A stretch of 64,000 nt of DNA from Marinomonas sp. IMCC 4694 (GTDB lineage Bacteria > Pseudomonadota > Gammaproteobacteria > Pseudomonadales > Marinomonadaceae). Shown here piece by piece: positions 9,089 to 16,616 of this stretch. The notes under the pieces are model-generated. The model was not told the DNA's origin. It did not search any database and was given only the letters and a program-made list of their open reading frames with translations. Both the position numbers and the translations under genes were made by a program. Position 1 is the stretch's first letter. Each line of letters starts with the position of its first letter. Where the stretch lies: the NCBI RefSeq assembly GCF_008122525.1, contig NZ_VSRV01000001.1:620001-684000 (forward strand), written 5' to 3'.

Positions 9089-10348
9089 TTATGCTTTACC
9101 GTGGGAAACACGGCTCTGACGGGCAATACTGTCAACAATGACGGCAATGGCTAGCACGGCACCGGTGATCATGTAGCGGTGAGACGAGGACAAATTCAGC
9201 AGCGTTAATCCATTGGCAATTGACTGAATGACAATGATCCCCAGCAACGCCGACCACGCGGATCCACGGCCACCGAATAAGCTGGTGCCACCAATAACAG
9301 CGGCTGCAATCGCATTTAAGTTAACGTCCCCAGTGCCGGCTTGCTGGCTGGCAGAGGCCAAACGTGACGCGGCCAAAACACCACCCAATGCGGCCAATGA
9401 AGAACACAAAACAAACGCACTGATATAAATGGCCTTAACGTTGATACCCGCGCGACGAGCGGCTTCGGCATTACCACCAACGGCAAACATATAACGACCC
9501 CATTTGGTTCGAGTAAGCGCATAATTCATCGTAATCACCAAGAGCATAAATAAACCGAACATCCAAGGCACGCCGCGGGATTGATTCAAGTAAAATGCAG
9601 CCGCTTGAAGGGCGAGAGTGACGAGTATGGCTTTGATCACAATACTATTGAGGCTTTTAGCCGACAGGTTAGCCGCTTGACGTTTGCTACGAACGCGTGC
9701 ACCCATGACCACAATGACGATACCTGGCATGAAAGCAAAGGAATACGCTACCCACGCAGGCATGATCATCAGTTGACCAAAATCCACCATGGACGAACCG
9801 TAGGGTAAGTTAATAGAACCGGTGGAACCTAAAATAAACAGCTGAAATCCCAGCAGAGCCAACAAGCCCGCCAAGGTGGAGACAAAGCTCGGCATACCAA
9901 ATTTGGTACGTAAAAAAGCGTAACCCAAGCCCATCATGGCGCCAACGCACAAGCTCGCCCCAATGGCCAAAGCCAATGGCCATCCTTGATTGACCCACAA
10001 CACGCCCAGCAAAGCCGACCCCACACCGCTCATGGAGCCCACGGAAAGGTCAATTTCACCTAACATCAATACGCACACAATGCCCAGCGCAATAATGCCA
10101 ACGGTCGAGCAGTCAAACAGCAAGTTCACTAGGTTGTTTGCAGATAAGAAAATGGGGTTAATGGCTGTAAAAATCCCCCAAATTAGTACCAAACCAATGA
10201 TCACCGGTAAGGAACCCAGGTCGCCAGATTTGATGCGGTCGATCGAGGCGTTAATACTGTCTTTTACACTGTTTGAGTGGGTAACGCGCACATCGCTTCG
10301 ATCTAACAGCGTGGTGCTGTCGACAGATTTATGAATGGAATCACTCAT
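9089..10348 (-). CDS. Sugar/polyol ABC transporter permease (RbsC/XylH family)
   Basis: The 419-residue integral membrane protein has about ten hydrophobic segments and the family's cytoplasmic coupling region (ARRAGINVKAIYISAF, then AIAAAVIGGTSLFGGRGS). A hydrophilic N-terminal tail of about 45 residues is longer than in RbsC and resembles XylH. Its start overlaps the ATPase stop as ATGA, indicating translational coupling. Together with the ATPase and periplasmic protein upstream it forms an importer, most likely for ribitol given the enzymes downstream. Confidence 0.87.
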   Translation of the reverse strand: MSDSIHKSVDSTTLLDRSDVRVTHSNSVKDSINASIDRIKSGDLGSLPVIIGLVLIWGIFTAINPIFLSANNLVNLLFDCSTVGIIALGIVCVLMLGEIDLSVGSMSGVGSALLGVLWVNQGWPLALAIGASLCVGAMMGLGYAFLRTKFGMPSFVSTLAGLLALLGFQLFILGSTGSINLPYGSSMVDFGQLMIMPAWVAYSFAFMPGIVIVVMGARVRSKRQAANLSAKSLNSIVIKAILVTLALQAAAFYLNQSRGVPWMFGLFMLLVITMNYALTRTKWGRYMFAVGGNAEAARRAGINVKAIYISAFVLCSSLAALGGVLAASRLASASQQAGTGDVNLNAIAAAVIGGTSLFGGRGSAWSALLGIIVIQSIANGLTLLNLSSSHRYMITGAVLAIAVIVDSIARQSRVSHGKA

Positions 10349-11163
10349 GCTTGCTCCTCGCTATGGTTCTCTGCTTCTGCCAAGCGCTTTGCTCTTCTTG
10401 ACACGGCATTATCCGTAGCGCCGGTAATGGCGCCGATTAATACTTCGTTAGACGCACTGACATCAAACACGCCATTATTTTTGCCCAGTCGCAACACCAC
10501 CACGCGGTCGGCTATGGCTCGAACGTCTTGCATATTGTGAGAAATCATAATGACGCCTAAGCCTTTGGCCTTAACACGTTCTACTAAGTTGAGAACCTCA
10601 GCGGTTTGCGCGACACCCAATGCCGCGGTGGGTTCATCGAGCATGATGATCTTAGGGTTTGATAGCAGAGATCGGGCAATGGCAACAGTCTGACGTTGTC
10701 CGCCCGACAGTGACGCCACCACATCACGAACGCTGGGAATGCGCGCAGCCAATTCGTTTAACAGCGTCCAAGAGGTGACTTCCATGGTGGTTTCATCGAG
10801 GTGCAAGGCGTTTTTTTCTTGGCCCAAGAAAATATTGGCCACCACATCTAAGTTTTCACACAGGGCTAGATCTTGGAAAACGGTCGCAATACCCAGATCC
10901 AGCGCGTCACTGGGCCCGTTCATGACGACTTCTTTTCCTTCAAAAAGAATCGTGCCTGAGGTAGGCGAATGAGCGCCGGCTAAGGTTTTAATCAGCGTTG
11001 ATTTACCTGCGCCATTGTCTCCGACCAGGGCGACCACTTCGCCTGGGTAGACGTCCAGATCGATGTCTGTAAGGGCGGCAACTGCGCCAAAATTTTTAGA
11101 CACTTTGCGCAAACTCAGAATGGGTTGAAGCCCTTCTGGGCGTGCAGAAGTATGGGAAGGCAT
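10345..11163 (-). CDS. Sugar/polyol ABC transporter ATP-binding protein (single domain)
   Basis: The 272-residue protein has Walker A GDNGAGKST, Q-loop VFQDLAL, signature LSGGQ and Walker B IIMLDEPTAAL, followed by the switch His in ISHNM. RbsA and XylG of this class are usually about 500 residues with two fused domains; this one has a single domain and presumably works as a homodimer. The start chosen is the ATG preceded by GGAG; a GTG four codons upstream lacks a ribosome site. It overlaps the permease start by 4 nt. Confidence 0.87.
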   Translation of the reverse strand: MPSHTSARPEGLQPILSLRKVSKNFGAVAALTDIDLDVYPGEVVALVGDNGAGKSTLIKTLAGAHSPTSGTILFEGKEVVMNGPSDALDLGIATVFQDLALCENLDVVANIFLGQEKNALHLDETTMEVTSWTLLNELAARIPSVRDVVASLSGGQRQTVAIARSLLSNPKIIMLDEPTAALGVAQTAEVLNLVERVKAKGLGVIMISHNMQDVRAIADRVVVLRLGKNNGVFDVSASNEVLIGAITGATDNAVSRRAKRLAEAENHSEEQA

Positions 11164-11195
11164 GATCTGCTCCACTAAATATCAGTTAGGAAAGA

Positions 11196-11220
11196 CGCCA
11201 CTCACAGGAGGTGAGTGGCG
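11196..11220 (-). other. Intercistronic stem-loop between binding-protein and ATPase genes
   Basis: A perfect 10-bp stem (CGCCACTCAC / GTGAGTGGCG) with a 5-nt loop lies 24 nt after the binding-protein stop and ahead of the ATPase ribosome site. It lacks a clear U-tract. Structures at this place commonly protect or attenuate the mRNA so that more binding protein than membrane components is made. Confidence 0.65.
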
Positions 11221-11244
11221 GAGCGTATGGTAATCAGTACGACG

Positions 11245-12300
11245 TTAGCGCCAGATTCCCAGCTCTATGCAGCCCGCTAAATAGCGACCAGTGCATACAT
11301 CGCCCGCATACGTCACGCCGGTATCAAACACGATTTTTTTGATATTCTCACGTGTCACAACCTCTGGAACGAAGAGTTCAGAAGGTGTGTTGTACAGCGT
11401 TGTTTTGGCAACAGGTGTTATACCGTTCAACATCTGCACAGCCACATTCGCGGCCGCGGCGGCCACTATTTCAGACGGCTTAGAGATGGTGTTGTACTGG
11501 TCACCTGCGATAATCAATTGCAATGCTGCGATGGTGGCATCATTTCCGGTAACAGGGGGCAGGGGGTTAACGCCTGAGGCTTTTAACGCGGCGATCGCGC
11601 CACCCCCCGTACCGTCATTGGCTGCTACGACGCCTAAAATATCGGAGCCGAAACGGGCGATTTGCCCATTTGCCCACGTTTGTGCTTTTGGTGGCGCCCA
11701 GTCTGGCGTGTCGTATTCTGCGATGGTGGTGTAACCGCTGTTGTCCAAACCTTCATCGATACCGTCGCGGATCAAACCGGCCGCTGCGTCGGTAGGTGAA
11801 CCGTTAATTTGTAAAATACCGCCCTTGTTTTTTGGTACACCCATGTTTTCTAAGTGTTGAACTAAGCTTTCTGCAATGGCTTTACCAATGCCTTTGTTGT
11901 CAAAAGACACATAAAAATCGGCGGCCTTGCCCGGGATAGGTCGATCATAGGCGATTACTTTGACGCCTTGGCTTTGTGCCAAGTTCACCAAAGACGCTGC
12001 AGCGCTGGAATCAACAGGGTCCAATACAATGACTTTGGCACCTTGTGTGATCACTGAGTTGAATTGTTGTTGCTGCAACGACACATCGCCGTTGGCATTT
12101 TGGTAAATCAATGTGCAATCAGCACAGAGTTTGGTCATGGCGGCTTTGAAGCCAGGGAAATCATGTTTTTCATATCGAGTCGATGCCTGATCTGGCATCA
12201 AAAAGGCAACAGTTGAGCTGGCTTGAGCTTGTGCAGCATACAGCCCGGCTGTGGCGGCAAGCGTAGTAAAACCGATTGTTTTTATTACTATAGATTTCAT
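11245..12300 (-). CDS. Periplasmic sugar/polyol-binding protein (XylF/RbsB-like)
   Basis: The 351-residue protein has a signal peptide (MKSIVIKTIGF...AAQAQA, cleavage near residue 27). The mature part follows the type-I periplasmic binding fold: VAFLMPDQASTRYEKHDFPGF, then VIVLDPVDSSAA, VIAYDRPI and VVAANDGTGGGAI, as in xylose-binding protein XylF. The start chosen is the ATG preceded by CGGAGTG; an upstream TTG six codons earlier is unlikely. As the first gene of the ABC-rbtD-kinase operon it probably delivers ribitol to the permease. Substrate is inferred from the operon, not from binding residues. Confidence 0.87.
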   Translation of the reverse strand: MKSIVIKTIGFTTLAATAGLYAAQAQASSTVAFLMPDQASTRYEKHDFPGFKAAMTKLCADCTLIYQNANGDVSLQQQQFNSVITQGAKVIVLDPVDSSAAASLVNLAQSQGVKVIAYDRPIPGKAADFYVSFDNKGIGKAIAESLVQHLENMGVPKNKGGILQINGSPTDAAAGLIRDGIDEGLDNSGYTTIAEYDTPDWAPPKAQTWANGQIARFGSDILGVVAANDGTGGGAIAALKASGVNPLPPVTGNDATIAALQLIIAGDQYNTISKPSEIVAAAAANVAVQMLNGITPVAKTTLYNTPSELFVPEVVTRENIKKIVFDTGVTYAGDVCTGRYLAGCIELGIWR

Positions 12301-12628
12301 TACTGACACTCCGATCAAAAATGTAGGCGAAAATCGCCTTCAACAATCTAATATAGATTGATGCTTTATGGTCTCACCTTGACGTTGTTGGTAAACACAC
12401 TCAGATGTAATACACTATGTCCGTCTTTTATGGCTGCTGTCACAGCGATATTAGGCGGTTAGACATCTTAATTGAGCTCTAATCGACGTTAAGGTGTAGG
12501 GTTAATTCGTTAGTGTGATTGACTTTCGTGGTCCTTTATTAACTCTGCATCTTGGCCTCCTCCTCGCGCTGTAAATGGTGATCAATATAGGGTTCTTTGT
12601 TGAACCCTCCCTGTGTCAAATGTGACGG
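12301..12628 (-). promoter_or_regulatory. Leader/promoter region of the ribitol ABC operon
   Basis: This 328-bp stretch between lacI and the binding-protein gene contains no credible gene. A short hairpin AGGCGA-AAA-TCGCCT sits at 12325-12339, just upstream of the ribosome site. I see no copy of the palindromic operator found before lacI. It presumably contains the operon promoter, but no -35/-10 pair is convincing by eye. Confidence 0.45.
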
Positions 12629-13639
12629 TTATATAATACTTTTCACAGAATGACGTTTAATTAAACTGGCGTTTAGCACCGTGGCTTGCGGGTCGCTGTT
12701 TTTGCGCTCAGAATCGATGCGTTCCAATAATTTTGACCAAGCGTTGGCAGCGACCGCTTCTACAGGCTGACGAATGGCGGTTAGGCTGGTACTGCGAGCC
12801 GACATCCAAGCGTAATCATCGAATGCGACCAATGAGATATCTTCCCCGACCTTGGTGTTCAGTTCCGCCAGTGCAGTGAGTGTGCTGAGGGTCGTAACGT
12901 TAGTGAGAGCAAAAATGGCCGACGGCTTTGGATGACTGGCGAGCCAGTGGGTTATTGTTTCTGCACCGGCTTCTAATTCACAGCCTAATTCGATCACGCT
13001 AGGCTGCACAATGTTGGCATTTCTCAGCACGTTTAGAGCCCCTTCCACCCGTTCACGAATCGGTGGAAAAGACAAATCAGACGCCGCAATAAGAATGTTT
13101 GTATGGCCGGCATCGATAAGGTGTTGGCAAGCAAGTTCGCCGGCCGCACTGTTATCAATAGTAACCGTATCAAAAGGCGCCGAATGTACCGATACACGGT
13201 CAATTAACACGGTAGGGCAAAGGTTTTTTAGGTTCAAAAGCGCGCCGGATAATTGCCCCGCGCATGGAATGGCGATCATGCCAGCGGGGCGCCAACTCAT
13301 AAGGGCCTTAATGCGCGACGCTTCGACCTCTTCACGGTCATGGGAGCTGGCCACAATCACATCGTAGCCGTGTTCAAAGGCAAGGTTTTCAAGCTGAGAA
13401 ACAATAGTGGCAAAAAACGTATCGGTAATATTGGGCACCAACACGGTGACGACCTTATTACGCTGAGAGCGTAACTGAGAAGCCGCACGATCCATTTGAT
13501 AACCGAGTTGATCAGCCGCAAGTTGCACGCGTGCTTTAAGTTCATCATTCACTGGTTTCTTGCCTGAAAAAACGTTAGAAACCGTGGCCGTTGATACCTC
13601 GGCTAATTTAGCGACTTCACGAATAGAAGGCTTTCTCAT
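12629..13639 (-). CDS. LacI-family transcriptional regulator
   Basis: The 336-residue protein has the N-terminal LacI helix-turn-helix (IREVAKLAEVSTATVSNVFSGKKPV, read as two parts) followed by a hinge and a periplasmic-binding-like sensor domain (VTVLVPNITDTFFA...; VAFDDYAWMS near the C-terminus). It lies immediately upstream of, and in the same direction as, the ribitol ABC operon, so it is the likely ribitol-responsive repressor. Two perfect palindromes typical of LacI-family operators lie 27 and 85 bp upstream of its start, implying autoregulation, and a third near-perfect copy lies before the neighbouring dioxygenase gene. Confidence 0.9.
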   Translation of the reverse strand: MRKPSIREVAKLAEVSTATVSNVFSGKKPVNDELKARVQLAADQLGYQMDRAASQLRSQRNKVVTVLVPNITDTFFATIVSQLENLAFEHGYDVIVASSHDREEVEASRIKALMSWRPAGMIAIPCAGQLSGALLNLKNLCPTVLIDRVSVHSAPFDTVTIDNSAAGELACQHLIDAGHTNILIAASDLSFPPIRERVEGALNVLRNANIVQPSVIELGCELEAGAETITHWLASHPKPSAIFALTNVTTLSTLTALAELNTKVGEDISLVAFDDYAWMSARSTSLTAIRQPVEAVAANAWSKLLERIDSERKNSDPQATVLNASLIKRHSVKSII

Positions 13640-13665
13640 TACTAACGTACCTTTGTTGTTTTGCA

Positions 13666-13679
13666 GTTAAACGTTTAAC
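13666..13679. promoter_or_regulatory. LacI-type operator 1
   Basis: GTTAAACGTTTAAC is a perfect 14-bp palindrome with a central CG, the form expected for LacI/PurR-family operators. It lies 27 bp before the lacI start codon. Confidence 0.75.
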
Positions 13680-13722
13680 AGTCATAAGGCTAACAGACTC
13701 TTATTTAGTCAGGCAAGTGTTT

Positions 13723-13738
13723 TGTTAAACGTTTAACA
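13723..13738. promoter_or_regulatory. LacI-type operator 2
   Basis: TGTTAAACGTTTAACA is a perfect 16-bp palindrome sharing all 14 bp with operator 1. The centres are about 58 bp apart, a spacing at which a tetramer or two dimers could bridge the lacI promoter. Confidence 0.75.
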
Positions 13739-14023
13739 GTAGAGGTTTTTACTTCATTTGAGGGCAAGGCTGATGAACTGCACTTTGCTGTCTCAAAAAG
13801 AGAATGTACCCAGTAAGACAACTTGGTCTGCAAGCCAAGCGATTGGCACCATGGTATTGTGGCTAGGGTTTAAGCACTGGCAGATTGGAGTAAAAAGAAA
13901 CGCTTTTGCTTGTGTTAATCATCGTTTTTTCATCGTACGCTGGGCAACCCTTTGGGTAGCCGCGTACGATATGCTTGCCTCCTGTTTACGATTATTGTCA
14001 TGCTGAAGACACGAAAAGGCGCG
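13739..14023. other. Intergenic region with a strong stem-loop
   Basis: No credible gene is present; the short + frame here has no ribosome site or recognisable product. At 13932-13970 there is a long hairpin: 9-bp outer stem ATCGTACGC / GCGTACGAT and an inner stem around a TTT loop (GGCAACCC / GGGTAGCC, with one A-A mismatch). It lies about 54 bp beyond the dioxygenase stop on the minus strand and lacks a U-tract on either strand, so it may be an mRNA 3'-end structure rather than a classical terminator. Confidence 0.55.
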
Positions 14024-14803
14024 TTAACTGACTCGGCCATAGAAGGTTTTACTGGCGGCTTCAGAGAGCGCGACGCCGGGTTTTGAATTGTAGGCGAGCA
14101 CCGCCAGCATGCGAGTTGTGTCGCCTTGCGTTGGCGTGACTCGATGAATGGCATTTCGACCGCGGAACAACACTAATGCGCCAGGTTCAATCGCCAGCTC
14201 TTTGGCTTTGCGTTGTACGGATAACACCTCACTTACGCCGCTGTAATTCATTTCCCCTGCGTCAGCGTCACGCATGTTTTCAATGTATTCAAACACACCG
14301 CCGCCACTTGGCTTTTGAATTAACAAGGTAATGGCAAACGACGAATTGTCGAAATGCCAGCCCAGTTCCTGACCTTCGCTGGCGTAGTGCAAATTGATCG
14401 AAGAAAGAGGGTCGGCATAGTTATACAATGTTTTTTCGCCTAATACGTCAGCCAAAAAATCACGAAAGACAGGCGAGTCGTATAACGCTCGAAGCGGAGA
14501 TTCCGCATCAATCTGGTCGTCAGTAATACAACCTTTAGAAGAGTTAACTTGCTTGTTTCTAGCGTGTTCAGCGCCATAATCTGGGTCGATATTGCTTAAG
14601 TAAACGTTGTGAGTGGATTGGGTGTACCAAGCTAGATGTTGTTTTGACTCGCCTTCCTTGATAATGCGTTCAATAGAACGGTCACTCAAAAAATCAGGCA
14701 AAATCAGAGCACCATTTTGTTCTAATGTTTTTTTACAGTCGGCTTTAAAATCACTGTTAGCGATCGGATAGCGGGCATTATTAATGAGCGAAGACAAAGA
14801 CAT
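14024..14803 (-). CDS. 2-oxoglutarate/Fe(II)-dependent dioxygenase (PhyH/ArpA-like)
   Basis: The 259-residue cytoplasmic protein has a double-stranded beta-helix core. The proximal metal motif HxD is in GWHFDNSSF (about residue 148), and the distal His and 2-oxoglutarate Arg are in AIHRVTPTQGDTTRM (about residues 219-230). It resembles HalD/ArpA-like proteins that hydroxylate small molecules. The substrate is unknown. A good AAGGA ribosome site precedes the ATG, and a near-perfect copy of the LacI operator lies just upstream, suggesting co-control with the ribitol genes. It has no obvious role in ribitol breakdown. Confidence 0.75.
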   Translation of the reverse strand: MSLSSLINNARYPIANSDFKADCKKTLEQNGALILPDFLSDRSIERIIKEGESKQHLAWYTQSTHNVYLSNIDPDYGAEHARNKQVNSSKGCITDDQIDAESPLRALYDSPVFRDFLADVLGEKTLYNYADPLSSINLHYASEGQELGWHFDNSSFAITLLIQKPSGGGVFEYIENMRDADAGEMNYSGVSEVLSVQRKAKELAIEPGALVLFRGRNAIHRVTPTQGDTTRMLAVLAYNSKPGVALSEAASKTFYGRVS

Positions 14804-14824
14804 GGCGGTTCCTTTTTTTATTGT

Positions 14825-14836
14825 TTAAACGTCTAA
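14825..14836. promoter_or_regulatory. LacI-type operator 3 (one mismatch)
   Basis: TTAAACGTCTAA matches 11 of the 12 core bases of the two operators before lacI and lies 22 bp upstream of the dioxygenase start, where bound repressor would block transcription. Confidence 0.55.
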
Positions 14837-15176
14837 TGAAATACCTTGTGCAGTTCAGACTAGATACATTTAAGGAAGAATGGAATCAATGTTTTTTGCA
14901 CTCATCGTTAAGTTTTTTTTAATGATATAGCGTGTCAGTAAAATGGGTGTTTTTCGATTGATTAAGGTCGTGTCTGTTGCTTTCAAAGGGGAGTCTTCTT
15001 TGTTTCTCTTTAGTCAATTATACGTCAAATGACGTATCCCCCTATGTCATTTCGCGCATACCTTTCTTGCGGTGATTTTTGAATACTGGAGTGACTGATT
15101 TGATGCGTTGGCAAGGTGTTTCACGTTTCAAGTCTCGATTCATTATTTTACTAATCACAATAGGACGGCTCCCATT
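14837..15176 (+). promoter_or_regulatory. Upstream region of the urea operon with an 18-bp palindrome
   Basis: No gene is present. At 15020-15037 there is a perfect inverted repeat ATACGTCA-AA-TGACGTAT, about 140 bp before urtA, a typical activator position. I see no second full copy elsewhere in the window. No convincing sigma-54 (-24/-12) promoter could be found. The AGGA ribosome site lies near 15162. Confidence 0.5.
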
Positions 15177-16460
15177 ATGAAAATCAAAACGCTCACTTCT
15201 GCGATTGTGCTCTCTGGTGCAACGCTTATTGCGCTTCCTTCTTTGGCGGCAGATACCATTAAAGTCGGTGTCTTGCATTCTTTGTCTGGAACCATGGCGA
15301 TTTCTGAAACAACGTTGAAAGATACCGTGTTGATGATGGTCGATGACCAAAACAAAAAGGGCGGTTTGCTTGGTAAAAAACTTGAAGCCGTTGTGGTTGA
15401 TCCAGCGTCTAACTGGCCTTTGTTTGCAGAGAAAGGTCGCGAGCTTTTAACCAAAGATAAAGTGGATGTGATCTTCGGTAGTTGGACGTCGGTATCCCGT
15501 AAGTCAGTATTGCCAGTATTGGAAGAATTAAATGGTTTGATGTTCTACCCAGTGCAATACGAAGGCGAAGAGTCATCTAAAAACGTGTTCTACACAGGGG
15601 CGGCGCCAAATCAGCAGGCGATTCCTGCGGTGGATTACTTGATGAACGATCTAGGTGTTGAGCGTTTTGTATTGGCCGGAACCGATTACGTTTACCCGCG
15701 TACAACGAACAAAATTCTTGAAGCTTACCTAAAAGCCAAAGGGGTTGCTGCGAAAGACATCATGATCAATTACACGCCGTTCGGTCATTCTGACTGGCAG
15801 TCAATTGTGTCAGACATCAAAAAATTCGGTAATGAAGGCATGAAAACAGCGGTGGTTTCGACCATCAATGGTGATGCAAACATTCCTTTTTACAAAGAAT
15901 TGGGTAACCAAGGTATTTCGGCTGAAGACATCCCAGTAGTGGCTTTCTCAGTAGGCGAAGAAGAGCTTTCTGGTTTGGACACAAAACCATTAGTAGGGCA
16001 TTTGGCCGCGTGGAACTATTTCCAGAGTGTTGACAGTGAAGAGAATGATACCTTCATCGAAGCTTGGAAAGCGTACACTAAAAACCCAGATCGTGTAACA
16101 AATGACCCAATGGAAGCGACGTACATCGGTTTCAAAATGTGGGTAAACGCGGTGACTGAAGCGGGTACTACGGACGTAGATGCGGTTGAGCAAGCGATGA
16201 TTGGTCAAGAAACGCCTAACTTAACTGGTGGCATTGCGGTGATGAATAAAAACCATCACTTGAGCAAACCTGTTCTGATTGGCGAGATCCAAGACGACGG
16301 CCAGTTTGAAGTTGTTTGGGAAACCGACGGCGTGGTGCCTGGTGATGCGTGGTCTGACTTCTTGCCTGGCTCAAAAGATCTGATTTCAGATTGGACAGCG
16401 CCTATTAAGTGCGGTAACTACAACACTAAGACGAAAGCCTGCTCTGGTCAAAATTACTAA
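15177..16460 (+). CDS. urtA: Urea ABC transporter substrate-binding protein
   Basis: The 427-residue periplasmic protein has a signal peptide (MKIKTLTSAIVL...SLAA) and mature sequence beginning DTIKVGVLHSLSGTMAISE, which is diagnostic of UrtA within the branched-chain amino-acid binding family. Further matches are VIFGSWTSVSRKSVLPVLEE and LMFYPVQYEGEE, which line the urea/amide pocket in this family. The start chosen is the ATG at the signal peptide; a longer frame starts 23 codons earlier without a signal-like N-terminus. It is the first gene of the urtABCDE-ureDABCEFG operon. Confidence 0.95.
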   Translation: MKIKTLTSAIVLSGATLIALPSLAADTIKVGVLHSLSGTMAISETTLKDTVLMMVDDQNKKGGLLGKKLEAVVVDPASNWPLFAEKGRELLTKDKVDVIFGSWTSVSRKSVLPVLEELNGLMFYPVQYEGEESSKNVFYTGAAPNQQAIPAVDYLMNDLGVERFVLAGTDYVYPRTTNKILEAYLKAKGVAAKDIMINYTPFGHSDWQSIVSDIKKFGNEGMKTAVVSTINGDANIPFYKELGNQGISAEDIPVVAFSVGEEELSGLDTKPLVGHLAAWNYFQSVDSEENDTFIEAWKAYTKNPDRVTNDPMEATYIGFKMWVNAVTEAGTTDVDAVEQAMIGQETPNLTGGIAVMNKNHHLSKPVLIGEIQDDGQFEVVWETDGVVPGDAWSDFLPGSKDLISDWTAPIKCGNYNTKTKACSGQNY

Positions 16461-16490
16461 TTCAGCGCGTTCTTTGGGTTGATATTTTAG

Positions 16491-16524
16491 CACTCTGGCG
16501 GCCAGATCCTGTCCCGCCAGCGTG
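16491..16524 (+). other. Intercistronic stem-loop between urtA and urtB
   Basis: A 7-bp GC-rich stem CTGGCGG / CCGCCAG is extended by three more pairs past one mismatch. It lies 30 nt after urtA and has no T-run. Like the structure after the ribitol binding-protein gene, it may raise the amount of binding protein relative to the permeases. Confidence 0.55.
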
Positions 16525-16616
16525 TTCGTTAATCCATCAGAAACCATGTCAGATCCATTCTTTTAAGCGCTGAGTTCAACCAGCCTTTTCGCACTAAACC
16601 TTTCGATACACGGAGT

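Noticed and set aside
13758..14006. Small + strand gene of 82 codons
   Set aside because: No ribosome site, no recognisable product, and a large hairpin lies inside it.
15100..15140. Sigma-54 promoter before urtA (GGCAAGGTGTTTCA)
   Set aside because: The -12 element would be CA instead of GC at the required spacing.
14837..15176. Guanidine (ykkC-type) riboswitch before the urea operon
   Set aside because: The conserved loop sequences of that class were not found in the leader.
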